A stretch of 64,000 nucleotides of DNA from Acanthornis magna. Its lineage: Eukaryota; Chordata; Aves; Passeriformes; Acanthizidae. The stretch covers positions 16,396,501-16,460,500 of the forward strand of contig JAWUZG010000051.1 of NCBI GenBank assembly GCA_036785705.1. The letters run 5' to 3'. Position numbers and translations under genes: made by a program. Shown piece after piece: positions 35,065 through 46,100 of the stretch (position 1 is its first letter; every line of letters starts with the position of its first letter). The notes under the pieces were generated by a model. It searched no databases. It worked only from the letters and a program-made list of their open reading frames with translations, and had not been told where the DNA came from.

Positions 35065-37200
35065 AACTAGAGAGACAAAAATAAAAAGTTAAAAGTTATA
35101 TTGTTTCCCACGGTCCCACTGTCCCACTGTTGAGTAGTTGCTACCATTTGGTAGTTGCAGGTCTGCAATTCTGATCAGAAAGAGAAACTCTATCCTTTAC
35201 TTGGGCAGTTAACGTTAGAGGCAACAGGGCCCTGAAAGACATCTTGCTCAGAGGTTTGAAGTCCTTTTTTTGATGTTATCTAAGCATTGGCACAAAACAC
35301 AGACAACTTTCACTATAAAACAGAGCATATGGCTGACTGGGCTGCTGGAGCAGTGGCTGTCTTATGTTTATACTGAGTCAAAGACAAAAATACTTCTTTA
35401 GACTATATTGAACAGGTTTCTTTTTTCAAGATGATAAAATGGTTCACAGAATAGGCACTATATGGAAAATATCAAAATACCTTCAGCTTGGTTTCATCAC
35501 ACAAAATTTCCACAGCTTAATTTACCTTCTATCATGTATATCAGAAGTGTAAGAAATCTGGAAAACCCCAGACTACCCCAGACTGTTACTTTCAACTGGC
35601 ATTGAGAGGGGCTTACCCAAACTAACAGTAACAATGAATGTAAACACATTTTTGGGCTCCTTGAAAAATCTGTCCATTGGAGACAAGTACTTATTTTTTT
35701 GGACAACCAATTTTTTAGTGGGCTGAAGTTGAAGACACAAGAAGCTAACGGCAATGACTGCAGTGCTACTGTGATGTTTACACATTATGAGTCACTGCTG
35801 TATGTTGTTCAATTCTGATAAAGGGCTGTACGGGGGAAATAATTTGGAAACCCATGACAGCTGGCCAGTCTCTCCCTATTTCACCCATTAGTCCTCTAAA
35901 TCAAAAGCTGTAAATGTCCAGTGCTACCTGTAGTCTCTGTACTCTCACATGTGGCACCGGCTGCCAAATTATATGGCAGCTTGAGGGAGGGTCTTTTCTC
36001 ATTATCTCTTTCAGAGCCTGAGATTTTCACTGGATCTTTTTTCCTGGGTACTTGTTGTGACAATTTCCCCGCAGTCACATCTCAGTAACCTGCCCTTAGC
36101 TATTCCTCTTTGTCTGGTAGATAAATCTGTTTATTCTGACACAGCTCTGTAGCATAATTCTTCGGCTACTGTCAGTAGGCAGAGGACAAACAGAAAACAA
36201 AAATCACCGAGTTAACAATCAATTCTTATGCAATGCCAGAAGAGAAATGGCTGTGATGTCCTCTTTGCATTGTACTCCAAATTGGTGCAATCAGTATCAA
36301 AATGTGTTAACTGTGCTTTAATGGCTATTCTCTTCCTTCTCCTCCCTTCCAGCCTCTGTCTTCTCATCTCATCAAGAAATCATTCCTTCTTCCAGGGCAA
36401 TTCTGTTACAAACTATTACCATGCAGGAAGCATGGCCAAAATAGCAGTGCTCCTCCTTAATCTGTTTGGAAGGCTGCTAGAGTGGAGTGCTGCTTCCAGA
36501 GACGTTTAGTCTTCAGAGGCCATACCTTTGTGCAGACCCATCTGAAGTCCTCAAGATGATTAAATTTTAACCTCCCTCTGCCCTTGGTATTCCATAACTT
36601 GGGCAAGAGTATAAAATATATTTTGTTTTGTCTCTTCCTGGTTTCTACAGGCCAAATCAGTGTCTTTCAAACTTTCTTTTTAATATAAAAAAAGCTAAAT
36701 AAAACATATAATTCAACTGCAGACTTGAGAAAACCTCTTGGAGGTTTTACTACAGTCTTTCCCTCAGAGTTTGTGTTGCTATCAAAAGCTCTATCTATGC
36801 CTTTGGTGAGTGGCCAGCAGATAAAACTTTAGGAAGAAAAGACAAAGCTAGTTAATTTTAAAGGAAAACATGCCTAATATGTTTAACAAACTAGGAGCAA
36901 GGCACTGCTTTGGAGAGCTCATGTGTGATGTTTTGATGGATGTTTCAATCTCGGGTTTTCTTGCAGCATGTTTGTGTGAATTTGGGAAAATCATATTTTG
37001 GTCAACAAGTGCAACCTGTACATGTTCCAGATCATCACACCTAGGTGCATGGCCTCACAATGCACATGTGCTGAAGCATGAGGCTGCATGAGTGTGTGTG
37101 TGTGTGTTCTGTGTCACCAGAACAACCTTCCCAAACAAATGGGATAGTGGGGAACAGGCTACTGAGCCGAGATCCATAGATAATTAAGTAGGTGGCTGAT
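35065..37200. other. Intergenic, no gene seen
   Basis: No coding exon recognised. A short TG dinucleotide repeat lies at 37091-37108. Some of this may be old repeat sequence that I cannot classify. Confidence 0.45.
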
Positions 37201-37204
37201 TAGG

Positions 37205-37249
37205 TGAGTGAGTGAGTGAGTGAGTGAGTGAGTGAGTGAGTGAGTGAGT
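37205..37249 (+). repeat. (TGAG)n tetranucleotide microsatellite
   Basis: About eleven uninterrupted TGAG units. The purity suggests it is young and length-variable. Confidence 0.97.
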
Positions 37250-37950
37250 TACAGGACACCATTTCAGAGGTAGGATGGCAGTGCACAGGCAATCTCCTCA
37301 GGAGGGCAATCCCTTCAAAGGAATTGCACTGTCAGGGTGTCATAGAGGTGCCTTGATGGTGAAAACAGGAGAGCATTATCTATCCATGTGATGAAAATGT
37401 GGAGCTTTGGACTCCTGGAAAGAGCTAGGTTCTACTTCTCATCTCTCTCTTTGTAAGAATGAGTGGATTGAAGAAGAATCCCCTCTTGTCACTTACTTAT
37501 TCAGGTAGCACAGGTCAGTGGTGTTGGCATTCACCTTCTAGATATAGAGAAATAGAAGAGCAAAATATCTCAGCAGAGAATGATCTCACTTCTGACCTGA
37601 CTTATGGGAAGGACAAATACTGAAAATTACATAATTCTCTCTGTCTTGCCCAGGGCTCTTGAAAACAATAGGGTTGCTTGAAATTTCATGCCCTGTCTAA
37701 TCTATTACCTGAATGAAGTTTTAGGGTCCCTTGTAGATATTTTGAGTTTTGCTGAAACTGAGAGCATGTAACCTGTTTTATAGCAGCAACTTCTAATTCC
37801 TCTCCATCATGGACCAGAATAAATACCGTTGTGATTGACTAGCATGGGATAATCTACCCCAAGTGTAAAAACCATCCTAAAAGTCTAATACATGTTTTCT
37901 GCTCCTCCAAATTTTATCAGTGTTCCTACAATTTTGGATCCCCTTAGTAC

Positions 37951-38534
37951 TGATTCACCCCAAGCATGCCCAGAGACACTTCAGAGACAAAGTCAAAGAA
38001 GTGGGTATTTGCTTTATTCAGTGCGCCAGATGTGGGGGATTGCTCCTCCAAACACACACACCCCGGCACGTCCAACACACAATATTATGGGTAACATTCA
38101 TGAATATTCATTACATTCCCTGGGATAGGAGAGGTTATACAAACTATTTCTCGGAAGTCATTAAGCATTAAGCATTATTATCATAAGTCATTAAGCATTA
38201 AGAATATCATTAACATGTGTGCCACGCATGCGCTGTGTGTCCTGGTGGTCTTTGGGGGTCTTCTTGTGATGAAGATCTGGTAGTCTTCATCACAGTGCAC
38301 TTTTCACCTTTCTCTCTGAAGCATGTGCAGTCCTTAGTGGGATGATTCAGGGTTTCTGTGCTGGCCTAAACAGATTCTTGTCCCTCTTATCTTGACAAGA
38401 TTAAGGGAATTCTGTTTTCCTAGCTTTTATAATTTACATATTCTGTCTCTCAATAGTTAACTTGAGTTACCTATTGACTACCCGTTTCTCAGTACATGAT
38501 ATAAACTGCCAGTTCTTTTTTGACTCTTGTTACA
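37951..38534 (-). mobile_element. Solo LTR, family A, copy 2 (inverted)
   Basis: Reverse-complement match to the LTR at 23694-24233, including the polyadenylation signal and U5-like tail. It carries an extra ATTAAGCATTA-type short tandem expansion at about 38160-38200 absent from copy 1. It starts at TGATTCACCCC and ends near TTACA on the plus strand. No attached retroviral genes were seen. Confidence 0.75.
38160..38200 (+). repeat. Short tandem CATTAAG repeat inside the LTR
   Basis: CATTAAGCATTAAGCATTA followed by a second AGTCATTAAGCATTAAG block. It seems to be a local expansion unique to this LTR copy. Confidence 0.8.
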
Positions 38535-38769
38535 CCCCATTAAAAGGCACAGCAGCTACATCCCAGTGGGCATATTCTTCTTTTCCCCTTCCAAGGTCTC
38601 AGCAGTGTCACATCCACTGAAGCCCTGCCCTTCCCACATTACCTGTGTGGGGCATCCCTTTGGTCTTGTTGGAAAATATACCAGTTTTAAAAATTTTGTA
38701 TAACTTTAGTCAAAGGCTTTGTTTGTCTGTACCCCGAGAAAAGGAATTTTAAGTTTCTTTTCAGGTCAT

Positions 38770-39275
38770 TGTTCTGACAGGTGAGGTCTGATGAACTCAT
38801 ACCAGCAGACTGGGAGTAGCCCAAAGATACCCAGAGAGATAAAGGCCATCAACGGAACATTGGTGGCCATCTACAAACATCTACCCCAGACACCACCTCT
38901 GACAGAGTTGAAGACATCTCACTGGGAAAGGACTGATAAGAAAATTGAAAAATGAAGATCTAATTTACATCGCAGGCGAGGGGATCCGGATCCAATAGAA
39001 AACTGAATACTGAGGGTTGCTCAGCTGAACCAATGAACTTTTAAACAGTACATCTCTATGGGTTTTGACTGTATAGAATTTGGGGGAAAATCCTGTAAAA
39101 TCGGTGTGCATCATGGAATGATTCTCTCTGCACCCGGGCTGTGTGTGGATGAGATGATTTCTGTGGTACACCCTGGCCAGAACAACATCTTGGCCAGAAA
39201 ATAAAGTAATGCCTTGACTCTCTAACATTAAAAATGTTGTTGGAGGGTTTTTGTTTTTCCCACAGTTTTGGTGAC
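38770..39275 (+). mobile_element. Retroviral 3' end with LTR, family C, copy 2 (inverted)
   Basis: This pairs with 34510-35060 in opposite orientation. Shared landmarks are GACTGGGAGTAGCCCAAAGA, CTGACAGAGTTGAAGACATC, GTTTTGACTGTATAGAATTT and CCAGAAAATAAAGTAATGCC. It lacks an 11-base stretch after CAACGGAAC and the long G run of the other copy, and it lies 240 bases right of the family A LTR. Boundaries are approximate. Confidence 0.65.
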
Positions 39276-39529
39276 AGTCTAGTGGTCTGTACATGTGCAA
39301 TATACATTATCAGGGCAAGTGGCAGACAAGTGTAGCACAGGGAGGGAACAGACTGTGACCTAAGAGTCAAGCTGTGGCTTGTGTGTGGCAGAGATCTAGA
39401 AGGGAAGAGTGGCTACTGACACCTCGGTTTGGGACAGACTACAAAGGAAAAGCAGCTCTGTATCCTCTCCCTTATTGCCCATGCTGTTGTTTGCAAAAAT
39501 CGGATTCATTACCTGGTGTGCAACAAGCC

Positions 39530-40035
39530 AGTAACTACACACTCAAGAGAGACACTGATTATTTATTTTAGAGTTGCGCAAGCCTGGGTGTTCCATGGTA
39601 TTCCACAGATCAAGCACACCAACTACCAAAGCTTTTTACTATTTATACATTTTAGCAAACAAAGGAATTGGTGTTCATTGGCTACACGTTACAAAGTTCT
39701 CTTATTAATTAGTATTCTATCTTCCATTGGTTAATGATTTTCTCACTTCTCATGCTAAATAATCTGCATGATCAGTTTTCTACTTGAGTCAGTGGGTTTT
39801 TGGGGTCAGTAGTACATGAGTTGGCGGTCACCGTCTCCCCCTACCAGAATTAACTTTTACCCAACTGGACCTATTTTAACACAAGGCTTTATTAGTTTCT
39901 TCCTTGTCTTGGGAGTTCTGCCAGATGTCCTTGTAGCCCGTAAATTCTGCATTCTTTGTGTCCATTATCAGTGGGAATCTTTCTTTCCAAGCTTTGTTTC
40001 CCTCCCCCCACGTCTGAGATCACTGAAGCATGTCA
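39530..40035 (-). mobile_element. LTR-like element, family D, just upstream of COX17
   Basis: On the minus strand the block ends with AATAAA (seen as TTTATTT on the plus strand near 39560), preceded by upstream elements such as CCAATGAA and CCAATGG in the U3-like part. The tail continues toward lower coordinates. It resembles an avian LTR by layout only. No second copy is present here to confirm the ends. Confidence 0.45.
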
Positions 40036-40369
40036 AGCCCTAAACCTTAACAAGGCAGTTCTACCAATAAGTAATTTGTCTTTCTATTACCTGGACAGCA
40101 CTTTAAGCTTGTTAGCTGGTTTCACGGGATAAATTTCCTTTTTGCTTGTTTAGGCTTGAAAGTATACAAAGATCAAGCATCAGAGCACATCCTTTTTCAA
40201 CAATGCCAAGGGCTGGCCCCCTGCCGTGAAACCGCAACATTAATGTTCCCAATGATGACTGCGCTCTTATGTGCTGAATCCGTGTAGCCACCCCCACAAA
40301 GAGCTGAGCCTCTGTTTTCCCCAGTGGTTGAGTAGGAAAAGAGAGGTTTAGGTGGCTGGCCACAACTTT

Positions 40370-41010
40370 CAGCGTGCAGCCCGGCGCTGGCACAGCCGAG
40401 GTCGTCGCTTGCTCCTTGGGCTGACTGCGGCGGGTGCCAGGCGCCCTCACCTGACGACGCCATTTTAGCTGCCCGCTCCCTCCTTCTCCTTGTGACTCGG
40501 TCAGCACCGAGCGTCCCTGGAAGACGTCACTTTAGCTCCGCCACTGTACGGCAGCGCCCGCCCTCGCCTTCGGGTGACAGCCAGCGTCGCTCGGGGGGGC
40601 GGGAAGAGGCGGGGGAGCAGGCGGGAGGAGGATCCGAACCTGCCCCTCCCAGCAGGCCGCGGGCCGGGAAGGGGCGGGCGAGGCTTCCGGGAATCTGTCG
40701 GGCTGACGCGGTCGCTGCCGGCCCGTTCTCCCCACGGGCTGAGGGTGCCGAGAAGTGCCCGCCATGTCCTCGGTGGCCGCCGCCAGCTGCGACGGCAAGG
40801 GCGCGGGGGAGGCGCGGGAGGAGAAGAAGCCGCTGAAGCCCTGCTGCGCCTGCCCCGAGACCAAGAAGGCGCGGGACGCCTGGTAGGGACCCCGCCCCGA
40901 GCTCCCCGCGGCGGCCCTTCCGTGCCCGGGCGTTCCCCCGTCCCGCTGGTGTGTGATCTCTGCCTCGCCGCGATTCCCTCCCGGCTCGCCCGCTCCTCCC
41001 TTCCGGGAGT
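40370..41010 (+). promoter_or_regulatory. COX17: CpG island promoter of COX17
   Basis: A dense CpG block begins about 390 bases before the COX17 start and covers coding exon 1. It contains an ETS/NRF-2 type CTTCCGG at 40684-40690, about 75 bases before the ATG, and another at 41000-41006 in intron 1. Such sites are common in nuclear genes for mitochondrial proteins. No TATA box is visible, as expected for a housekeeping promoter. Confidence 0.75.
40764..40882 (+). CDS. COX17: COX17 coding exon 1
   Basis: 119 nt ending in TG before GTAGGG, phase 2. It encodes the divergent N-terminus, the CCxC copper site and the first CX9C half up to the split Cys40 codon. Confidence 0.97.
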
Positions 41011-42469
41011 TGGTGTCCCTGTCAGCCTGCGCTGGTGATTTTGGGAGCTCTCCCCACCCCGGATGGAGGGTGCTGGAGCATCCGAAGGAGGAGGGAGAGT
41101 GTGGAGGAGAGGAAACTGTCTTACAAGGATCATTTAGAAGTGAAGAGGTTAATACCTCATAGCCCCTGTTTGCAGCAGGTTCCAGAGATCAGCTTTTAAT
41201 GCTGCTTGTAAATCTTCACTATTGTTGATTGACTGAAGCAACACGTATCAGCAGGTGGTAATGTCTTTATTGTTCAGCTGATTATAAATTATGTTCTCTT
41301 TTAAATAAAACAAAATACACTGCGTTTTTGGGTCTCAGAGGATGGCATTTTTCATAGAGATTTCAAAATTCGACAGTGACCTATATAGCTGCATTTGTAA
41401 TTATAGGCTTAGTCATCATCATAGGACCTATAAAATAATATGAAATGCACCCTCAAAATGGAGCTCTTTTGTCTATGACAGTGAATCTTTAAAATTTAAA
41501 AACCTTAAGTCTGATGACCAAGTTGTCATTTTTCCTTTTTTTTCCTACTCTGCAGGTAATATAAATGGTGTTTGGTAGGTGACATAATTCTAAACATTGT
41601 GTTTTTGCTAAATTTAGGGGAGTATGTCTAGTTATATGGTAGAGTGAATCCAGGGCCCGCTAAGAAAAGGGTGGTAGCGTGGGTGTTATTGGTCAGATGG
41701 AGTTGCCCTTGGCAGCCAGGAGACATGTCCATGCTCATTGTAGTAAAACCTAAGAAGAAAACTAAAGAGCAGCTCTGCCATTCAGTCAGAAAGCAAGTCT
41801 GAACTGCTTTTGTGGTATACAGGGTATAGCAACAATGAGAGGCTCTTACTTGGATGGATGTGTAACATCAGAAGTAACCACATGTGGTGAATAATTTTTT
41901 AAGCAATAGCTGGACTAGTGTTTTGTTTTGCTTTTTGCTTCAGGGTCCCTAAAGAGCGGCTGAAGTATCATTTACTGGTCAGCCTATTTTGTGTTCATCT
42001 CTTCCTAGGGAAATTTTGTTGCTTTCCTGCTGAATGATTTGAAACTGTCAAGCTCAGCATACTTGATGATGTGACATCCTTCTGTTGTATAACAAATCCC
42101 CATCTGGACTTGCCCAGAATAGACCCTGGCCTGTGAATAGGAAGTTTTGTTATGCCTTTTGCCTGAGTTTTAACTGCACAGCTCCAGACTTGGCTGACAT
42201 TTTGGGATAGTTTTATCCTTCCTGAAACAGTGCTACCCTGGACAGGATAGACAAAAAAACCCCAGTCTCTGGACCCTAATAGGGATTTTTAATTGTCCCC
42301 TTGACAGCTTGACAGTTCTGTTTCTTAGACTAATAGTAAGTAAACATTTTATTTCTGAGCCCTGGAAATCTTTTTGTTTTGCAGCATCATTGAGAAGGGG
42401 GAAGAAAATTGTGGGCACCTAATTGAAGCTCACAAAGAGTGTATGAGAGCTCTGGGCTTCAAGATATGA
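40764..42469 (+). CDS. COX17: COX17, cytochrome c oxidase copper chaperone
   Basis: COX17 is the intermembrane-space copper chaperone that hands Cu(I) to SCO1/2 and COX11 for cytochrome c oxidase assembly. Coding exons 40764-40882 and 42385-42469 join at TG|C with donor GTAGGG and acceptor TTTTGCAG, giving 67 residues. The core [20 protein letters not shown] is as in mammals. Copper ligands are in CCxC (Cys27, 28, 30), and the twin CX9C pairs are 30/40 and 49/59, imported and oxidised through the MIA40 route. The start has G at -3 and sits in a CpG island. The N-terminal 20 residues differ from the human 63-residue form and are four longer. The 1.5-kb intron holds nothing I recognise. Confidence 0.98.
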
Positions 42470-42493
42470 GTGAGATGAGCAAGACTGAATGGG
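42385..42493 (+). CDS. COX17: COX17 exon 2, coding to 42469
   Basis: It follows the acceptor TTTTGCAG and completes Cys40. It encodes [20 protein letters not shown] and then RALGFKI, ending with TGA at 42467-42469. After 24 untranslated bases a GTGAGT donor at 42494 suggests the 3' UTR is split. Confidence 0.95.
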
Positions 42494-42939
42494 GTGAGTA
42501 TGGCCCTCAGGACCTCTGTCTCTGAAGTGCCCTGACACCTCAACTGGTGCCACTGGGAAGCCCAGAGTATTGTTCATGATGGCAAAGGTGTGGTCCTTAA
42601 AAGAGAGAAAGCAGAGCAATCCTCATTGACACTAGAGTCAGCATTGCTGTCTCTGTGAGGGTGGTGAAGCCTTTGGCAGTACACAGCCCCTGTGAGTCAC
42701 CCTTCGTCAGTAGAGAATGGCGCTGCCTCTGTTATCTTCCAGTAGATCCAAACTTCAGTTTAAATTTCTGATGCACATGAGAGTTGGGTTTTGTGGGTTT
42801 GTGCTGGGTTGTTTTGGGTTTTTTTGTTGATTGTTGAACTGTTGCTCAATATCCAGTGGAAATCCATGTTTTGTGAAGCTGTGTTTCCTTTCTCTTCTAG
42901 ATGATGTCTTTGTTGTGACTGTGTTCTGGAAAGCTGCGA

Positions 42940-42945
42940 AATAAA
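42940..42945 (+). terminator. COX17: Polyadenylation signal AATAAA (proximal)
   Basis: AATAAA lies about 40 bases into the probable last COX17 exon. Confidence 0.45.
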
Positions 42946-43090
42946 TTATTTCTGCAAATTACTTCAAAGAACAAATATAAACAAAGAATCTATTTATAAA
43001 GAGTCTCTAATGATAGATTATGCATTTCATCTGTAGCTTTTCCACTGTTAGCTCTTGACCACTGCTATAGAAAATATATTTTTTCCTCTT

Positions 43091-43096
43091 AATAAA
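43091..43096 (+). terminator. COX17: Polyadenylation signal AATAAA (distal)
   Basis: AATAAA is followed about 20 bases later by a TGTTCCTGACTT stretch, a better-placed cleavage context than the proximal signal. Confidence 0.6.
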
Positions 43097-43115
43097 AGTC
43101 TGAAAATGACAAATG

Positions 43116-46100
43116 TTCCTGACTTCCGTTTCTTTTTAAGTAAAATGACAGTGCCCTCCTTACTGAAAACAGTGTGCTGCAGGAATGGAGAGAATGAGAA
43201 AAGCCTGTTTAATTATTAGCATGAGAACACTGATTACTGTGGTGTTGTGGTTGAACAGAAAGAACTTTGGTGGGTTTTCCCACTGATGCAAATTGTGAAA
43301 TCATGCTAGTAGCATTGCGCTCTTACAGCTTTCTGCAGTCACGCTGAAGCTTGTAGTGCTGTTTGTGACAGTAGCTGTAACTATGTTTGTACAAAGGCGA
43401 CCACAGTCTTATGAAATGAACTTCCTCACAGTAAAAACTGTATTTGATTTCTCATTTGTATTCTTCCAATGGTTTTTGAATGCCGTTAGCCGAGCTTCAT
43501 TCTTTATAATGAAGAATTAGGTACTTCCCGTATCAAACTCACTTGAGCCAGTAGTCCTTCAAGGGAAAGGGAGCAGAGGATTGCTTCTTGTCACTGCAAG
43601 TATGGACAGGTCACTTACCTGAAAGTAAAGCCTTTTTTTATGCCAAGTTTTTGTTGTTTTGGTCTACTGCTAGGCACGCATGCCTTTTGTTTTCTGTCTT
43701 CTTTTTTCACCTCTATGAGTTGACAGTGGGAGGGTGGTTGTTGCCTTTGATTCCTTACAATCTAGAGAAAAAAAAAGGTGCAGTTCTCTGTTACACGCGG
43801 GGCTTTTTGCCTTAATACTATTGTAGTTCTGCAACGTGAATGTTGTTCTTTCTGTGGTGAATTGACTTTCCTGAAGATGCTATCACTGATTACTTCTTCT
43901 CCTAATGAGTTTTCAGAAACTGAAGATATGAAATCTGTGCTTTGTCTTGATTTTTCTTTTGGCTTAGGTCCTGCTGGAGGGGTGGGTGCAGTCACGATCA
44001 TTTCTCTGCCTGCTGGGCCCTTCATATCCTGAGCTGGCAATGGCTTTTGACTGGGAACATTTAGTATGTGACACTTGGTGCTGCCTCTGCTGAGCCTCAC
44101 AAGTTGCATGAGGAGAGTTTAGAGTCTTCCTCCAGGAATGTTGTGTGAAGGTCCTGTCTTGAGGCAAGAGTTGTGCCCATGTTGCCTTTCAGCCTCAGAG
44201 TAGGGATGCAGGTGTGTCTCTGGCAGAAAGTATTCAAAGCTGCCTGTGGCACTGTAGCTGTTTGAGGAGCAGGACCTGGTATTTATTAGTATTTATTGTT
44301 GTCTTGAGGTAGAAACTTGAATAAGGAAATTTCTTGTTGAACCATTGTGTGTCAGAGCTTGAACTGTTGGTACACAGCTTTTTGGTAGCATGGTCTGGGT
44401 AAACTCTGGAAATGGTGCCATAGAATAGAGCAGGGCAGGGATGGGCAGTGGCTAAGTGAGGATGGAGTGCTGTTTCTATCAGGTTAAGAAAAGGTGTTCA
44501 GGTGCAATTTTACACAAATTCTGTTTACTTGAGAAATGGGATGTCTAGGCTTCCATGAGTGTAATAGCATGGCAGGTGCTTTAGAAAGTTTTTGGAAATA
44601 AGATGATGAGTGGGATGCTGATGTACTTGTGTACAACAGGTACAGAAAGGATACTGGACAACTCTGTACTTAAAGCAACAATGGGAAAACCTTGCAGTCA
44701 AATTTCTTGCTGAGTGGCTTCATTTTTTACTATGATACTCCTGTGTAGTGAATTCAGGACTTCATCCCACTCCAGGGAGTGGGAGTTTTGTGTTACTACT
44801 TACTGATAGTGTTGGTGACAGACACTGCCCTGCACAGGTTGGTGTGTACCTTAATGTGAAACATGGCAGTAACAAGAAACTTGACTAAACAGTGTGGCAG
44901 TACAGCTAGACACAGTACATGCTATCTTTGAACCTTTGTGAGTCACTGTGAGCTTGTCTGGAGCAGGCTTGAGACCTCTCTCAACAGCTGTAAATCAAAT
45001 GTGTATATTTTGGAGCTACAGGATTTATTTGTAAGTAACAGTTCTGCAGACTAATGCCAGCAATGCACTATATAATAAATCAAAAAAGAGGTGTCTGATT
45101 ATGCCGCCTTTGACTTCAAGCCACCAAGGTCTTAGTATCCTCAACACGGGTGATTGAACTAGTTTTCAGCTTATGGGATCAGTAGTGAACCTGTAGACTT
45201 CCTAAGGGATGGTCAAAATAACCAGTCAATCAGTTGCTGTGAGATTTGGGACTGATAATCTCTGTGTTGAGTAGCTCTCAAGAACAGAGGATTTATTTGC
45301 CAAACATAGTGCAGGCTGTACCTGCATTGCATCATCATTTGCAGCTTAATATTAAGTACTACTGGTTGAATACATTCTAAAAGGGAATTCAGTGAAATAC
45401 CTGTTTCCACACTGCCTTTTTCAATGCTGAAAAGCTTGACATGTCTATTTGTCTTCTGCACAGACTTATTTTGTAGTAATGCTTATGTGTTTACTTCCAG
45501 GGAAGGGTCTTAGTGCTGCTCAGGTGTTTTCTATGAACTTGCCATCTTAATTCCAAATCGTTTTCAGCTTTGGTATGTCCCTTTCCCATTGAATTAGTAT
45601 GGGCTTTTGAACACTTGTCTTGGATGAACTAGCATCCCTGGATGGAAGGCACTTACTGTAATCCAAGGCAAGGCATGAAAATAAAATGGCTCTTTGGCAA
45701 TAAGAGGGTTTTTTTACTTTTGCTAAGTGGAAAACTGAAAGTGCTCTGAAGATTATCTGTATGGCCATGGTACTGTCAAGGCATAAAGGAAGATTTAGTC
45801 TTGGTGGTTCAATCACTTTACAAATCTCCCTTTCAAAAATTTGCATCTGAAAACATCTAAGTTTATCTCTAGTGTGTGCTCCAAGATCTACCTTTTAAAA
45901 TGCTGTATCATTCTCTCTACAGTGTCACATTGGGACCCACCAGAAAAGTTGTAAGTTTCTAATGAGGGCTTTGTGCTGTTACTGCTGGGGGTTGAAAGCT
46001 TTCTGTCTGCCTTCCACAGGGAAGTCACAACTGGCTGTCCTCACCCACGGTGCTGGCTCCAGCATCACTGTAACATCACTGTTTATGTTCTGGGAGATGC

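Larger units (their letters stand above)
42901..43096 (+). other. COX17: COX17 3' UTR exon (probable)
   Basis: A strong pyrimidine tract and TTCTAG end at 42900, and the following sequence has two AATAAA signals. The exon is non-coding. It parallels my recollection that mammalian COX17 also has a third, untranslated exon. Confidence 0.6.

Noticed and set aside
37920..38171. Open frame resembling one at 23941-24234
   Set aside because: The shared peptide reflects the two LTR copies. LTRs here are non-coding, and the frame is incidental.
40501..41133. Open frame of about 210 codons antisense to COX17
   Set aside because: It is another CpG-island artefact, overlapping the real COX17 exon 1 and of low complexity.
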